Assembly (NCBI GenBank): GCA_024699575.1 | Contig: JAILPF010000044.1 | Coordinates: 1 to 12,572 of the forward strand | From: Acetatifactor sp. | Lineage (GTDB): Bacteria; Bacillota; Clostridia; Lachnospirales; Lachnospiraceae | Direction: 5' to 3' | DNA: 12,572 nucleotides | Part shown: one piece after another, positions 1 through 7,916 of the stretch | Numbering within the stretch: position 1 is the first letter of the stretch | How the letters are laid out: each line of letters opens with the position of its first letter | Notes under the pieces: generated by a model | What the model was told of the DNA's origin: nothing | The model's input: only the letters and a program-made list of their open reading frames with translations | The model's database searches: none | Translations under genes and position numbers: made by a program

Positions 1-1062
1 GTGCATGTACCGAAACTGATGTACTATTGGAGAAGTCATGCAGGCAGCGTGGCATCAGGCATTGACGCAAAACCTTATGCGATACAGGCTGCAAAGGGGG
101 CTGTCGCAGAGCATTTGAAAAAACACGGTTTTGAACATTTTCAGATAAGCAGTACCAAGGCATTTGAAACCATTTTCCGTATCCGATATCAGGTTATCGG
201 CAATCCGAAGATTTCCATCATCATTGCGAACAAGGATCATGTGGAGGACCTTCGAAGATGCGTGACATCCGTCCTTGAGAAATCTACTTATGATAACTAT
301 GAGATTATCATTGTGGAGAACAATAGTACTACACAGGAGATAAAAGATTATTATAAGGAGCTTACAGAAAAGCATTCCAATAAGATAACAATTGTTACTT
401 TTGAGGGCGAATTCAATTATTCCGCGGTAAACAATCTGGGTGCCGAGTCTGCGACAGGTGAGTATCTTCTTCTGTTGAATAATGATACGGAAGTGATTAC
501 CGTCAACTGGATAGAGGAGCTGTTGATGTATGCCCAGCGGGAGGATGTGGGTGCAGTTGGCGCAAAACTTTATTATGGAGATAAAACTATTCAGCATGCG
601 GGTGTGGTAATCGGTCTTGGCGCACATCGCACAGCCGGACATAGCCACTATAAGCAGCATAGGCAGAATCTCGGTTACATGGGCAGACTTTGCTATGCAC
701 AGAATGTATCCGCTGTTACCGGAGCTTGTCTGATGGTAAAGAAGAGCTTGTTTATGCAGGTCGGCGGTCTGGATGAGGGGTTTGCAATCTCCTTGAACGA
801 CGTAGACTTCTGTTTGAAACTCCGCGAGATTGGTCTTTTAAATGTATTCACTCCGTTCGCAGAGCTGTATCATTATGAGTCCATCTCAAGAGGTCTGGAT
901 GATTCCGGTGAGAAAGCTAAGCGCTACGACAGAGAGTCGGCTAAATTCCGTGAAAAGTGGAAACACGTCCTGGAGAAAGGAGATCCCTATTATAATCCTA
1001 ATTTCTCCCTGGACAGGAGTGACTTCTCCATAAAGCATGACAATGTTGCAATGAAGTCATGA
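1..1062 (+). CDS. Glycosyltransferase family 2, two-domain type, 5' end cut by window
   Basis: Partial gene, open at the left edge; the GTG at base 1 is an internal codon, not a start. The first ~45 residues are the tail of an upstream GT2 domain: HVPKLMYYWRSH matches HVPKVLYHWRCH in the GT at 2935-4287. A complete second GT2 domain follows at residues ~70-290: ISIIIANKD (nucleotide-binding strand), ENNSTTQEI, FNYSAVNNLG, the DXD-like NNDTE at 160-164, GACLMVKK, NDVDFCLKLREIG (acceptor and catalytic-base region) and HYESISRG. Family knowledge: such tandem GT2 proteins are cytoplasmic, use nucleotide sugars, and extend surface polysaccharide or rhamnan chains. No signal peptide or membrane segment is visible in this part. 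The donor sugar cannot be read from the sequence. It probably ends an upstream glycan operon; no terminator follows it. Confidence is high for GT2, low for specificity. Confidence 0.93.
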   Translation: MHVPKLMYYWRSHAGSVASGIDAKPYAIQAAKGAVAEHLKKHGFEHFQISSTKAFETIFRIRYQVIGNPKISIIIANKDHVEDLRRCVTSVLEKSTYDNYEIIIVENNSTTQEIKDYYKELTEKHSNKITIVTFEGEFNYSAVNNLGAESATGEYLLLLNNDTEVITVNWIEELLMYAQREDVGAVGAKLYYGDKTIQHAGVVIGLGAHRTAGHSHYKQHRQNLGYMGRLCYAQNVSAVTGACLMVKKSLFMQVGGLDEGFAISLNDVDFCLKLREIGLLNVFTPFAELYHYESISRGLDDSGEKAKRYDRESAKFREKWKHVLEKGDPYYNPNFSLDRSDFSIKHDNVAMKS

Positions 1063-1074
1063 GTATGGTAGAAT
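1046..1074 (+). promoter_or_regulatory. Sigma-A-like promoter candidate for phosphoglucomutase
   Basis: TTGCAA at 1046-1051, a 17-base spacer and TAGAAT at 1069-1074, with an extended -10 TG at 1066-1067. The -35 box lies inside the last codons of the preceding glycosyltransferase. The predicted start is near 1081, giving a leader of about 43 bases to the ATG at 1124. This would let the phosphoglucomutase be expressed independently of the glycan operon. Called from motif match only. Confidence 0.45.
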
Positions 1075-1123
1075 ACAGCTTGAGAAATCAGCATGGAAAA
1101 AGCAGTAGCGGAGGAAAAGAAAA

Positions 1124-2845
1124 ATGAGTTATAAAGACGAATACCAGTTTTGGCTGGAAAACGATTATTTTGATCAGGATACCAAAAATGAGCTACTTGC
1201 AATCCGCAATGATGAGGGCGAGATTGAAGAGCGCTTCTACAAAGAGCTTGAATTTGGTACCGGTGGTCTGAGAGGTGTGATTGGTGCCGGCACCAACCGT
1301 ATGAATATTTATACTGTTCGTAAGGCGACACAGGGACTTGCTAATTTTATCTTAAAGCAGGGTACACAGGCGAAAGGAGTGGCAATTTCCCACGACAACA
1401 GAAGGATGTCCAGAGAATTTGCCGAGGAGGCAGGACTCTGCATGGCAGCGAATGGAATCAAGGCATATATTTTTGATTCACTGAGACCTACCCCGGAGCT
1501 TTCCTTTGCACTTCGCACATTGGGATGTACAGCAGGTATTATGGTGACCGCAAGCCATAACCCTCCTGAATACAATGGCTACAAGGTATACTGGGAGGAC
1601 GGTGCACAGGTGACAGCACCGAAGGATACACAGATTATCGATGAGGTTCAGGCTATCAAAGACTATGCAGAAGTAAAATCCATGAGCATGGAGGATGCAA
1701 AGAAAGCAGGTCTGTATGAAATCATCGGAAGTGAAATTGATGATGCTTATATGGCTGAGCTTAAGAAACAGATTATCCATCCTGAAGTGATTTCTGAGAT
1801 GGCTGATAAAATTAAAATTGTTTATACACCTCTTTGCGGAACAGGTAATCTCCCTGTGCGCAGAGTCCTTTCAGAGCTTGGATTTAAGCATGTATATGTA
1901 GTTCCCGAGCAGGAAAATCCGGATCCGAACTTTACGACACTGGAGTACCCGAACCCGGAGGATCCCAAGGCGTTTACCTATGCATTGAAGCTGGCAAAGG
2001 AAAAGGATGCAGATATTATTCTGGCTACCGACCCGGATGCAGACAGACTTGGAGTTTATGCAAAAGATACCAGGACCGGGGAATACGTATCTTTCACAGG
2101 TAATATGTCCGGAATGCTGATTGCAGAATACATCTTGAGGGAGAGAACCGCGACCAAGACAATGCCGGTAAATCCCGCACTGGTTACAACAATTGTAACA
2201 ACCAATATGACAGTGCCCATTACACAGGCTTACAATGTGAAGCTGATTGAGGTCCTGACAGGATTTAAATACATTGGAGAGCAGATTAAATTCTTTGAGC
2301 AGACAGGAAGCAACAATTATGTGTTTGGTCTGGAAGAGAGTTACGGATGCCTGGCAGGTACTCATGCAAGAGATAAGGATGCAATCGTTGCGGTAATGTG
2401 TCTGTGCGAAGTGGCTGTATACTGCAAGAAGCAGGGTAAGACTCTCTGGGATATGATGATTGACACTTATGAGAAATATGGATATTTCAAAGAGACACAG
2501 TATACCATCACGCTGAAAGGCATCGATGGCTCCAAGCAGATTGCCGAGATTATGGATAAACTTCGTGCTAATCCGCCTAAGGCTTTCGGCGACCTCAAGG
2601 TTTTGAAATTCAGAGATTATCAGAATGATGTCATTTTGGATATGGAGAGCGGTGCAAAGACCACAACAGGACTTCCCAAGTCCAATGTTCTATATTTTGA
2701 GTTGCCTGACAATGCATGGTGTTGCGCAAGACCTTCCGGAACAGAGCCTAAGATTAAGTTCTACATGGGTGTGAAGGGCGACAGTCTTGCAGATGCAGAA
2801 GCCAAGGTTGCTAAACTTACTGAAGATTTGAAAGCTCAGTTGTAA
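1124..2845 (+). CDS. pgcA: Phosphoglucomutase / phosphomannomutase (alpha-D-phosphohexomutase)
   Basis: 573-residue cytoplasmic enzyme interconverting glucose-6-phosphate and glucose-1-phosphate (possibly mannose phosphates), feeding UDP-glucose and dTDP-sugar synthesis. Four family motifs are present in order: the active-site serine loop TASHNPPEYNG (phosphoserine S144), the metal loop ATDPDADRLG (D303, D305, D307 bind Mg2+), the sugar loop GLEESYG (about 392-398), and the phosphate-binding loop RPSGTEPKIKFY starting at R536. Length fits the PgcA/YhxB type of Firmicutes phosphohexomutase (~570-580 aa). The ATG is preceded by GGAGG at 1110-1114 with 9 bases spacing. It sits 61 bases after a GT2 and is followed by a hairpin terminator at 2875-2913, so it may be its own transcription unit. 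Its place within glycosyltransferase genes suggests supply of activated glucose for the surface polymer. Symbol pgcA is by family resemblance; sugar preference (glucose versus mannose) is not decided by the motifs. Confidence 0.95.
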   Translation: MSYKDEYQFWLENDYFDQDTKNELLAIRNDEGEIEERFYKELEFGTGGLRGVIGAGTNRMNIYTVRKATQGLANFILKQGTQAKGVAISHDNRRMSREFAEEAGLCMAANGIKAYIFDSLRPTPELSFALRTLGCTAGIMVTASHNPPEYNGYKVYWEDGAQVTAPKDTQIIDEVQAIKDYAEVKSMSMEDAKKAGLYEIIGSEIDDAYMAELKKQIIHPEVISEMADKIKIVYTPLCGTGNLPVRRVLSELGFKHVYVVPEQENPDPNFTTLEYPNPEDPKAFTYALKLAKEKDADIILATDPDADRLGVYAKDTRTGEYVSFTGNMSGMLIAEYILRERTATKTMPVNPALVTTIVTTNMTVPITQAYNVKLIEVLTGFKYIGEQIKFFEQTGSNNYVFGLEESYGCLAGTHARDKDAIVAVMCLCEVAVYCKKQGKTLWDMMIDTYEKYGYFKETQYTITLKGIDGSKQIAEIMDKLRANPPKAFGDLKVLKFRDYQNDVILDMESGAKTTTGLPKSNVLYFELPDNAWCCARPSGTEPKIKFYMGVKGDSLADAEAKVAKLTEDLKAQL

Positions 2846-2874
2846 TTTCCTTTAATAGTGTTCATAAATAACAG

Positions 2875-2913
2875 AAAAACAGCGAATCGCCGCAGAGGAG
2901 GTTTGCTGTTTTT
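2875..2913 (+). terminator. Hairpin terminator after phosphoglucomutase
   Basis: The 12-base arms AAAAACAGCGAA (2875-2886) and TTTGCTGTTTTT (2902-2913) pair, with one G-T wobble, around a 15-base loop. The T tract is the 3' end of the stem itself. It begins 29 bases after the phosphoglucomutase stop and ends only 21 bases before the next ATG, so it also lies in the leader of the following GT gene if that gene is read from upstream. Confidence 0.7.
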
Positions 2914-2934
2914 ATCTGATAGGAAGCTTAATTC

Positions 2935-4287
2935 ATGAGAAAAATAAACGGTTCAGACATTAAGAAAACCATATATTACCTTAAGCGCAACGGCATCAGG
3001 AATACGATTAGCGCCGCCCTGGAACGTGTCAAAACCATGGAAGAGGATTATCTGCCGATACAACTGACCTCCGGACAGCTGGAAGAACAGAGAAAAGGCG
3101 TACAAGGATTTCAAGAACTTTTCAGTATTGTTGTTCCAGCCTATCGGACAAACCCGGTATACCTCAAGGAATTGATTGATTCTTTACTGGCACAGACCTA
3201 TTCTGACTGGGAACTGATTCTTGCGGATGCCACTGAGGATGAAAGTGTAAAAACGATTGTAGAGACCTATGAAGACAGCAGAATCTGTTATGTGCATCTG
3301 GAGTGCAACGGAGGCATTTCAGAGAACACCAATGCGGCACTTTCCTACGTAAAGGGGCAGTATACAGGCCTTCTGGATCATGATGACCTGCTGACAGCGG
3401 ATGCATTGTATGAAATGGCTAAAAAAATTGCTGAGTGCAAAGCAAAAGGTATTGAGGTTTCAGCTGTGTACTCTGATGAAGATAAATGTGATCAGGATGC
3501 ACAAAAATTCTATGAGCCGAATTACAAAGAAGATTTCAATTTCGATATGCTGTTGAGCAACAATTACATCTGCCATTTCCTTGTGATGAAGACAGAAGTA
3601 ATGAGGAAACTACGCTTCCGGAAAGAATATGATGGTGCTCAGGACTATGATTTAGTGCTTCGGGCTGCCTATGACTGGATGGAGCATCCGGAGCGGATTG
3701 CCCATGTGCCGAAAGTATTGTACCACTGGAGATGTCATAATGCTTCGACAGCAGAAAACCCTCAGAGCAAACAGTACGCATATGAAGCGGGAAGAAGAGC
3801 TCTCCAAAATTTTGCTGACACCTTGGGCTTCCATGCAGAGGCAAGACATTTAAAACATTTGGGCTTTTATGAGTTAAAGTATACCGACGTACCTTTTGAT
3901 ACCAGAAGTGATTTGGCTGCTGTGGGAGGTAGAATCATATCAGGAAACAGGGTGGCAGGCGGAAGATATGGGGCGGATGGAACCCTCTTTTATGAAGGAC
4001 TTCCGGCTGCGTACAGCGGATATTTGCATAGAGCAGTGCTTCAGCAGGACGCGGAGGCACTGGACATGAGATGTATCAAAATTGCACCGGAGTATCAAAA
4101 AGTATTTGAAAAAATAACTGGTGTAATGTATTGCGAAGACGGCGATACCGGTTTCTTTGACATAAGCCGGCTGCCGGTGGATACAGACTGGAAAGCTTTA
4201 AGCATTCAGCTGGGTGAGGAAATCAGAAAACAGGGTGGACGCATGCTTTATATGCCTTCTGTCGAGAGGAAGTGGAAACATGCATGA
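2935..4287 (+). CDS. Glycosyltransferase family 2 with remnant second GT2 domain
   Basis: 450 residues, cytoplasmic. Residues 1-62 form a helical leader (IKKTIYYLKRNGIRNTISAALE), typical of clostridial glycan-cluster GT2 enzymes and supporting this ATG; AGGA at 2921-2924 serves as ribosome binding site. The GT2 domain (about 63-300) shows SIVVPAY (64-70), DSLLAQTYSDWELI, the DXD-type LLDHDDL (D148-D151), YSDEDK (179-184), AQDYDL (235-240) and HVPKVLYHWRCH. Residues ~325-450 are not an ordinary tail: they align loosely with the second half of the second GT2 domain in the gene at 1-1062 (AAVGGRI vs GAVGAKL; GYLHRAV vs GYMGRLC), while the nucleotide-binding half is absent. Likely role: adding one sugar of a surface polymer. 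It overlaps the next gene by 8 bases, implying coupled translation. GT2 is certain; the sugar is unknown. Confidence 0.92.
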   Translation: MRKINGSDIKKTIYYLKRNGIRNTISAALERVKTMEEDYLPIQLTSGQLEEQRKGVQGFQELFSIVVPAYRTNPVYLKELIDSLLAQTYSDWELILADATEDESVKTIVETYEDSRICYVHLECNGGISENTNAALSYVKGQYTGLLDHDDLLTADALYEMAKKIAECKAKGIEVSAVYSDEDKCDQDAQKFYEPNYKEDFNFDMLLSNNYICHFLVMKTEVMRKLRFRKEYDGAQDYDLVLRAAYDWMEHPERIAHVPKVLYHWRCHNASTAENPQSKQYAYEAGRRALQNFADTLGFHAEARHLKHLGFYELKYTDVPFDTRSDLAAVGGRIISGNRVAGGRYGADGTLFYEGLPAAYSGYLHRAVLQQDAEALDMRCIKIAPEYQKVFEKITGVMYCEDGDTGFFDISRLPVDTDWKALSIQLGEEIRKQGGRMLYMPSVERKWKHA

Positions 4288-5254
4288 AATAACAGTTGTT
4301 ATACCAAATTATAACGGAAAAGGTTATTTGGACGATTGCCTGACAGCATTGTCGAAACAGGATTTCGCTCCCGGATTTGAAACTCTGGTTGTTGATAATG
4401 GCTCTACGGATGGAAGTGTGGAACTGTTGCGGGAAAAGTGGGGCGATGTGCAAACGGTTCTTCTGCCGGAGAATACGGGCTTTTGCCATGCGGTTAATGT
4501 TGGAATCGAAAAAAGCGATTCCCCCTTTGTTATTCTGTTAAACAATGATACAAAAGTTAAAGCAGGATTTATTAAAGAACTATACAATTCTATTACACAG
4601 GACGAAAAGATTTTTTCCGTAAGCGCGCAGATGCTGATGTGGGACGAACCGGAGTATATCGATGATGCCGGTGACAGATATTGTGTGATGGGCTGGGCTT
4701 TTTCCAGAGGCAAAGGAAAACGCAGGGAAGACTATAACAAACCCTGTGAAGTTTTTGCTGCCTGTGGCGGAGCTGCCATTTACAGGAAGTCAATTTTTGA
4801 TGAGATAGGGCTGTTTGATGAATTGCATTTTGCGTATCTGGAGGATATTGATATCGGGTATCGGGCAAAAATCTTCGGATACCGGAATTTATATGAGCCC
4901 GGCGCGCAGGTAATTCATTATGGAAGTGCATCGTCAGGTTCTCGCTACAATGCATGGAAGACGGAGATTGCAGCGGCAAACAATATTTATCTTGTCGGAA
5001 AAAACATGCCGTTTTTACAGTTGCTGATAAACCTTCCTTTTCTGTTCGTTGGTTTTTTCCTGAAATTTCTGTTTTTTTGCAAGAAACGAATGGGGAAAAT
5101 ATATTTGAAAGGAATTGCTGCTGGATTCAGAAAGCTGTTTTCCAAGGATGGGAGAAAGCGTATTGTGCGTTTTTTGCCCGCAAATTTTGGACATTATTTT
5201 GGAATTCAGATGCAGCTATATGCCAATGCCATCCGAATTATTAAGAAATCTTAA
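4280..5254 (+). CDS. WbbL-like family 2 glycosyltransferase (rhamnosyltransferase candidate)
   Basis: 324 residues from the ATG at 4280. An in-frame ATG at 4214 would add 22 residues lying inside the previous coding region with no family similarity; 4280 starts directly with the GT2 strand (HEITVVIPNYNG) and has AGAGGAAG at 4265-4272, so it is preferred. Motifs: VVDNGSTDGS (37-46), ENTGFCHAVNVG, the DXD-type LLNNDTKV (86-93), CGGAAIYRKSIFDEIGLFDE, LEDIDIGYRAK (187-197) and VIHYGSASSG. A hydrophobic stretch at about 245-267 followed by basic residues suggests membrane association through the C-terminal part. Family knowledge: WbbL-type enzymes transfer rhamnose from dTDP-rhamnose to lipid-linked N-acetylglucosamine; that specificity is inference here. 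The start overlaps the previous stop by 8 bases, so the two transferases are probably made in fixed ratio. No terminator hairpin follows. Confidence 0.9.
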   Translation: MHEITVVIPNYNGKGYLDDCLTALSKQDFAPGFETLVVDNGSTDGSVELLREKWGDVQTVLLPENTGFCHAVNVGIEKSDSPFVILLNNDTKVKAGFIKELYNSITQDEKIFSVSAQMLMWDEPEYIDDAGDRYCVMGWAFSRGKGKRREDYNKPCEVFAACGGAAIYRKSIFDEIGLFDELHFAYLEDIDIGYRAKIFGYRNLYEPGAQVIHYGSASSGSRYNAWKTEIAAANNIYLVGKNMPFLQLLINLPFLFVGFFLKFLFFCKKRMGKIYLKGIAAGFRKLFSKDGRKRIVRFLPANFGHYFGIQMQLYANAIRIIKKS

Positions 5255-5255
5255 G

Positions 5256-5284
5256 TTGTTCTTTTATAAAAACTATTGTAAAAT
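5256..5284 (+). promoter_or_regulatory. Promoter candidate before the initiating phosphotransferase
   Basis: TTGTTC at 5256-5261, a 17-base spacer and TAAAAT at 5279-5284. The -10 matches consensus at five of six positions, the -35 only at three. It lies in the 66-base gap before the ATG at 5321, and would drive the phosphotransferase-LCP-rhamnosyltransferase group. Read-through from the upstream GT genes is also possible. Confidence 0.4.
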
Positions 5285-5320
5285 GATGGCAGTTTGAAAG
5301 GTATATTATAGGGTGCGCTT

Positions 5321-6727
5321 ATGATCAGAGATAATCAAAAAGTGTTCAATCGTCTCTTGGTATTGATTGATGCTGCCATCATTGGTGTGGCTTTTATACT
5401 TTCCTACTACATCAAGTTTTATATCCTTGTTGACGGACCGGGTCCCGGTGTGCTGCCGGTAGTGGAATACGTCAAATTATTGTTGTTCCTGATTCCGGGA
5501 TATCTCCTTCTCTATCAGAGATGTAACGTATATTCTCCGAAGCGAACCGCACGTGGAAAGTACGAAGTATATAGTATTATTCAAGCCAACACATTGGGAA
5601 TTGCAACGTTCATTGTGATTTTGTATGTACTGATCAAAGAGATTAACTATTCCCGTTCAGTGATTGCTATTTTTTATGTGTTGAATATTACAATGACTTC
5701 TGCGTTTCGATTTATTCTGCGCAGAACTTTGAGAAAGTTTCGCAAGGCAGGATATAATCTGAAACATATTCTGCTGGTAGGATATTCCAGAGCGGCAGAG
5801 GAATATGTGAAACGTATTCTGGATAATCCGCAATGGGGATATGTGGTCTGTGGTATTTTGGATGAACATGTTCCGGCAGGAACTTTGTATAAGGGCGTAA
5901 AAGTGCTGGGGACTATCGGCAATCTGGAAATTATTCTTCCGGAGAACAAATTGGACGAGATTGCAATCACTCTTCCTCTGGGTGACTATGATATGTTGGA
6001 AGACATTGTCGGCATTTGTGAGAAATCCGGTGTGCATACCAAGTTTATTCCGGATTATAACAGTTTGATTCCGACCAGACCTTATACGGAAGATTTGATG
6101 GGACTTCCGGTTATCAATATCAGGCATGTCCCTCTGACCAATACGGGTAATCGAGTGATGAAGAGAGCAATGGACATAGCGGGAGCTTTGTTTGGGCTTT
6201 TGATTACCTCTCCGATTATGATTGTCTCGGCAATTCTTGTGAAGCTTTCGAGCCCGGGACCGATTATCTTTAAGCAGGAGAGAGTAGGACTTCACAACAA
6301 AACATTTTATATGTATAAGTTCAGAAGTATGGAATTACAGAATCCCGGCGAAGAGAAAAAAGCGTGGACTGTTAAAAACGATCCGCGGGTTACAGCTGTA
6401 GGAAAAGTGTTGCGTAGAACAAGTCTGGATGAATTGCCCCAGCTGTTTAATATTTTAAAGGGTGATATGAGTCTGGTCGGACCAAGACCCGAGAGACCCT
6501 TGTTTGTAGAAAAATTTAAAGAAGAAATTCCCCGTTATATGGTAAAACATCAGGTGCGTCCGGGACTCACCGGCTGGGCACAGGTCAATGGTATGCGGGG
6601 AGACACCTCAATCAAAAAGAGAATCGAATATGATATTTACTATATTGAAAATTGGACGTTGGGGTTTGACATCAAAATAATATTGATGACCTTTTTTACA
6701 GGTTTTATCAATAAAAATGCTTATTAA
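5321..6727 (+). CDS. Polyprenyl-phosphate sugar-1-phosphate transferase (WbaP/EpsE-like initiating enzyme)
   Basis: 468-residue membrane enzyme that transfers a sugar-1-phosphate from a nucleotide sugar to undecaprenyl phosphate, the first step of surface polysaccharide assembly. N-terminal half: four predicted membrane helices (about 11-31, 48-65, 86-106, 112-132), then a Rossmann-like regulatory domain beginning HILLVGYSRAAEEY (149-162). C-terminal bacterial sugar-transferase domain: helix MDIAGALFGLLITSPIMIVS (284-303), FKQERVG (317-323), MYKFRSME (331-338), RRTSLDELPQLFNILKGD (375-392), SLVGPRPE (394-401) and PGLTGWAQVNG (424-434). All conserved catalytic blocks are present and the length matches the PHPT family. 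AGGG at 5310-5313 lies 7 bases before the ATG. The LCP gene starts 23 bases after its stop, so the two are very likely one operon. Whether glucose, galactose or an N-acetyl sugar is transferred is not readable. Confidence 0.95.
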   Translation: MIRDNQKVFNRLLVLIDAAIIGVAFILSYYIKFYILVDGPGPGVLPVVEYVKLLLFLIPGYLLLYQRCNVYSPKRTARGKYEVYSIIQANTLGIATFIVILYVLIKEINYSRSVIAIFYVLNITMTSAFRFILRRTLRKFRKAGYNLKHILLVGYSRAAEEYVKRILDNPQWGYVVCGILDEHVPAGTLYKGVKVLGTIGNLEIILPENKLDEIAITLPLGDYDMLEDIVGICEKSGVHTKFIPDYNSLIPTRPYTEDLMGLPVINIRHVPLTNTGNRVMKRAMDIAGALFGLLITSPIMIVSAILVKLSSPGPIIFKQERVGLHNKTFYMYKFRSMELQNPGEEKKAWTVKNDPRVTAVGKVLRRTSLDELPQLFNILKGDMSLVGPRPERPLFVEKFKEEIPRYMVKHQVRPGLTGWAQVNGMRGDTSIKKRIEYDIYYIENWTLGFDIKIILMTFFTGFINKNAY

Positions 6728-6750
6728 TCAGAGAAAGGTATGGACGAAAC

Positions 6751-7851
6751 ATGGCGGAGAACCAAAATCAAAGAGGCACAGGAAGAAGAATGAGTGCAAA
6801 ACAGCGGGCAGCGAAGAAAAGAAGAAAAATGATCTTTTTCGGAATAGAAGTTGTTTTGATACTGGCAATGTTGATTGTGCTGTATCTGGTAATGTCAAAA
6901 ACGAACACGGAGGGACCTAAGGTTACAGTCTTAGAGCCGGAAGAGCTGGAAATCTCCGAGGAAGTTGTAGAAAATGAGACGATGAAGGGCTATATGAATG
7001 TGGCGTTGTTCGGGGTGGATGCCAGAAGCAATTCTCAGCTATACAAGGGTAGCCGAAGTGACAGTATTATGATTGCAAGTATCAATATGGATACCGGTGA
7101 TATTAAGCTTGTCAGTGTTTATCGAGATACCTATCTCAACATCGGAACTGATAAATACATTAAATGTAATCATGCGTACTCTAACGGTGGTGCAGAACAG
7201 GCAGTTAAGATGCTGAACATGAATCTGGACATGGATATTAAGGATTTCGTTACAGTCAGCTACAAGGGGCTGAGCGAGGTGATTGATGGTCTCGGCGGAG
7301 TATACATTGATGTCGACAGTGAAGAATTGAAACATATCAATAACTATCAGATAGATATTGCTGATGTACTTAAAACAGAATACAAACCGGTTACCGAGCC
7401 CGGATATCAGCTCCTTGACGGTCTGCAGGCAACTGCTTACTGCCGTATCCGTTATACTCAGGGTGATGACTTTAAGCGTGCAGCACGTCAGCGAGAAGTA
7501 ATCAAAGCAATTGAGGAGCAGGCGAAGAAAGCAAGCTTGAATACTTTGACCAAGGTTTTCAATGAAGCAATTGATGATGTGTACACAAGCATTGATTCTA
7601 AAGATATTTTGGATTTGTTAGGTAATATTGCAAAATATAAAATTGTCGATGAGGGTGGTTTCCCTGAGGAAAGCATGCGTACCACGACAAACCTTGGAGC
7701 AAAAGGAAGCAGCGTTATCCCTGTAGATCTGGAATCAAACGTAGTATGGTTACATCAGTTTCTGTTTGATGACCAGAATTATTCTGTAACATCCAGTGTA
7801 AAAGAGTATAGCCAGCATATCAAGAATGATGTAGCAGCTTATACCGAATAA
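6751..7851 (+). CDS. LytR-CpsA-Psr (LCP) family glycopolymer-peptidoglycan transferase
   Basis: 366 residues. A short basic cytoplasmic N-terminus (RRMSAKQRAAKKRRK) is followed by one membrane helix (about 28-48), then an extracellular LCP domain (about 81-242): NVALFGVDARS, the GSRSDSIM loop (R102, D104), KLVSVYRDTY (R125), GLGGVYIDV and YCRIRYTQGDDFKRAARQREV with the conserved arginines. Family knowledge: LCP proteins move undecaprenyl-pyrophosphate-linked polymers onto peptidoglycan (teichoic acid, capsule or rhamnan attachment), using Mg2+ and these Asp/Arg residues. No LytR_C domain is visible after the LCP fold. The ATG at 6751 has AGAAAGG about 12 bases upstream; the internal ATG at 6790 (Met14), preceded by GGAAGAAGA, is an alternative start leaving the membrane anchor intact. 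Its position right after the initiating phosphotransferase fits a role in anchoring this locus' polymer to the wall. Confidence 0.95.
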   Translation: MAENQNQRGTGRRMSAKQRAAKKRRKMIFFGIEVVLILAMLIVLYLVMSKTNTEGPKVTVLEPEELEISEEVVENETMKGYMNVALFGVDARSNSQLYKGSRSDSIMIASINMDTGDIKLVSVYRDTYLNIGTDKYIKCNHAYSNGGAEQAVKMLNMNLDMDIKDFVTVSYKGLSEVIDGLGGVYIDVDSEELKHINNYQIDIADVLKTEYKPVTEPGYQLLDGLQATAYCRIRYTQGDDFKRAARQREVIKAIEEQAKKASLNTLTKVFNEAIDDVYTSIDSKDILDLLGNIAKYKIVDEGGFPEESMRTTTNLGAKGSSVIPVDLESNVVWLHQFLFDDQNYSVTSSVKEYSQHIKNDVAAYTE

Positions 7852-7867
7852 AAGTAAGTAAATTTTT

Positions 7868-7887
7868 GGGGGCTTTAAAAAGCCCCC
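7868..7887 (+). terminator. Hairpin after the LCP gene (possible partial terminator)
   Basis: A perfect stem GGGGGCTT (7868-7875) / AAGCCCCC (7880-7887) with loop TAAA, 16 bases after the LCP stop. What follows (TATATTGTTTATG) is T-rich but has no real T tract, so termination may be incomplete and allow expression of the next gene, whose ATG is only 29 bases further on. Confidence 0.6.
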
Positions 7888-7916
7888 TATATTGTTTATG
7901 CGGAGAGTGACTTTAC

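Noticed and set aside
1..3. GTG as start codon of the first glycosyltransferase
   Set aside because: The peptide begins in the middle of a GT2 domain that is matched by the complete neighbour gene, so the gene runs in from upstream.
4214..4279. Longer N-terminus for the WbbL-like transferase
   Set aside because: It lies inside the previous coding region, has no ribosome binding site comparable to the one before 4280, and no GT2 similarity.
5657..6295. Minus-strand open frame of 212 codons
   Set aside because: It is fully antisense to the well-conserved phosphotransferase; composition is that of a shadow frame (His, Ser, Asn, Arg rich).
6717..6920. 67-codon plus-strand frame at the LCP start
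   Set aside because: It is an alternate frame of the LCP N-terminus; its lysine-rich content comes from the basic segment and membrane helix codons.
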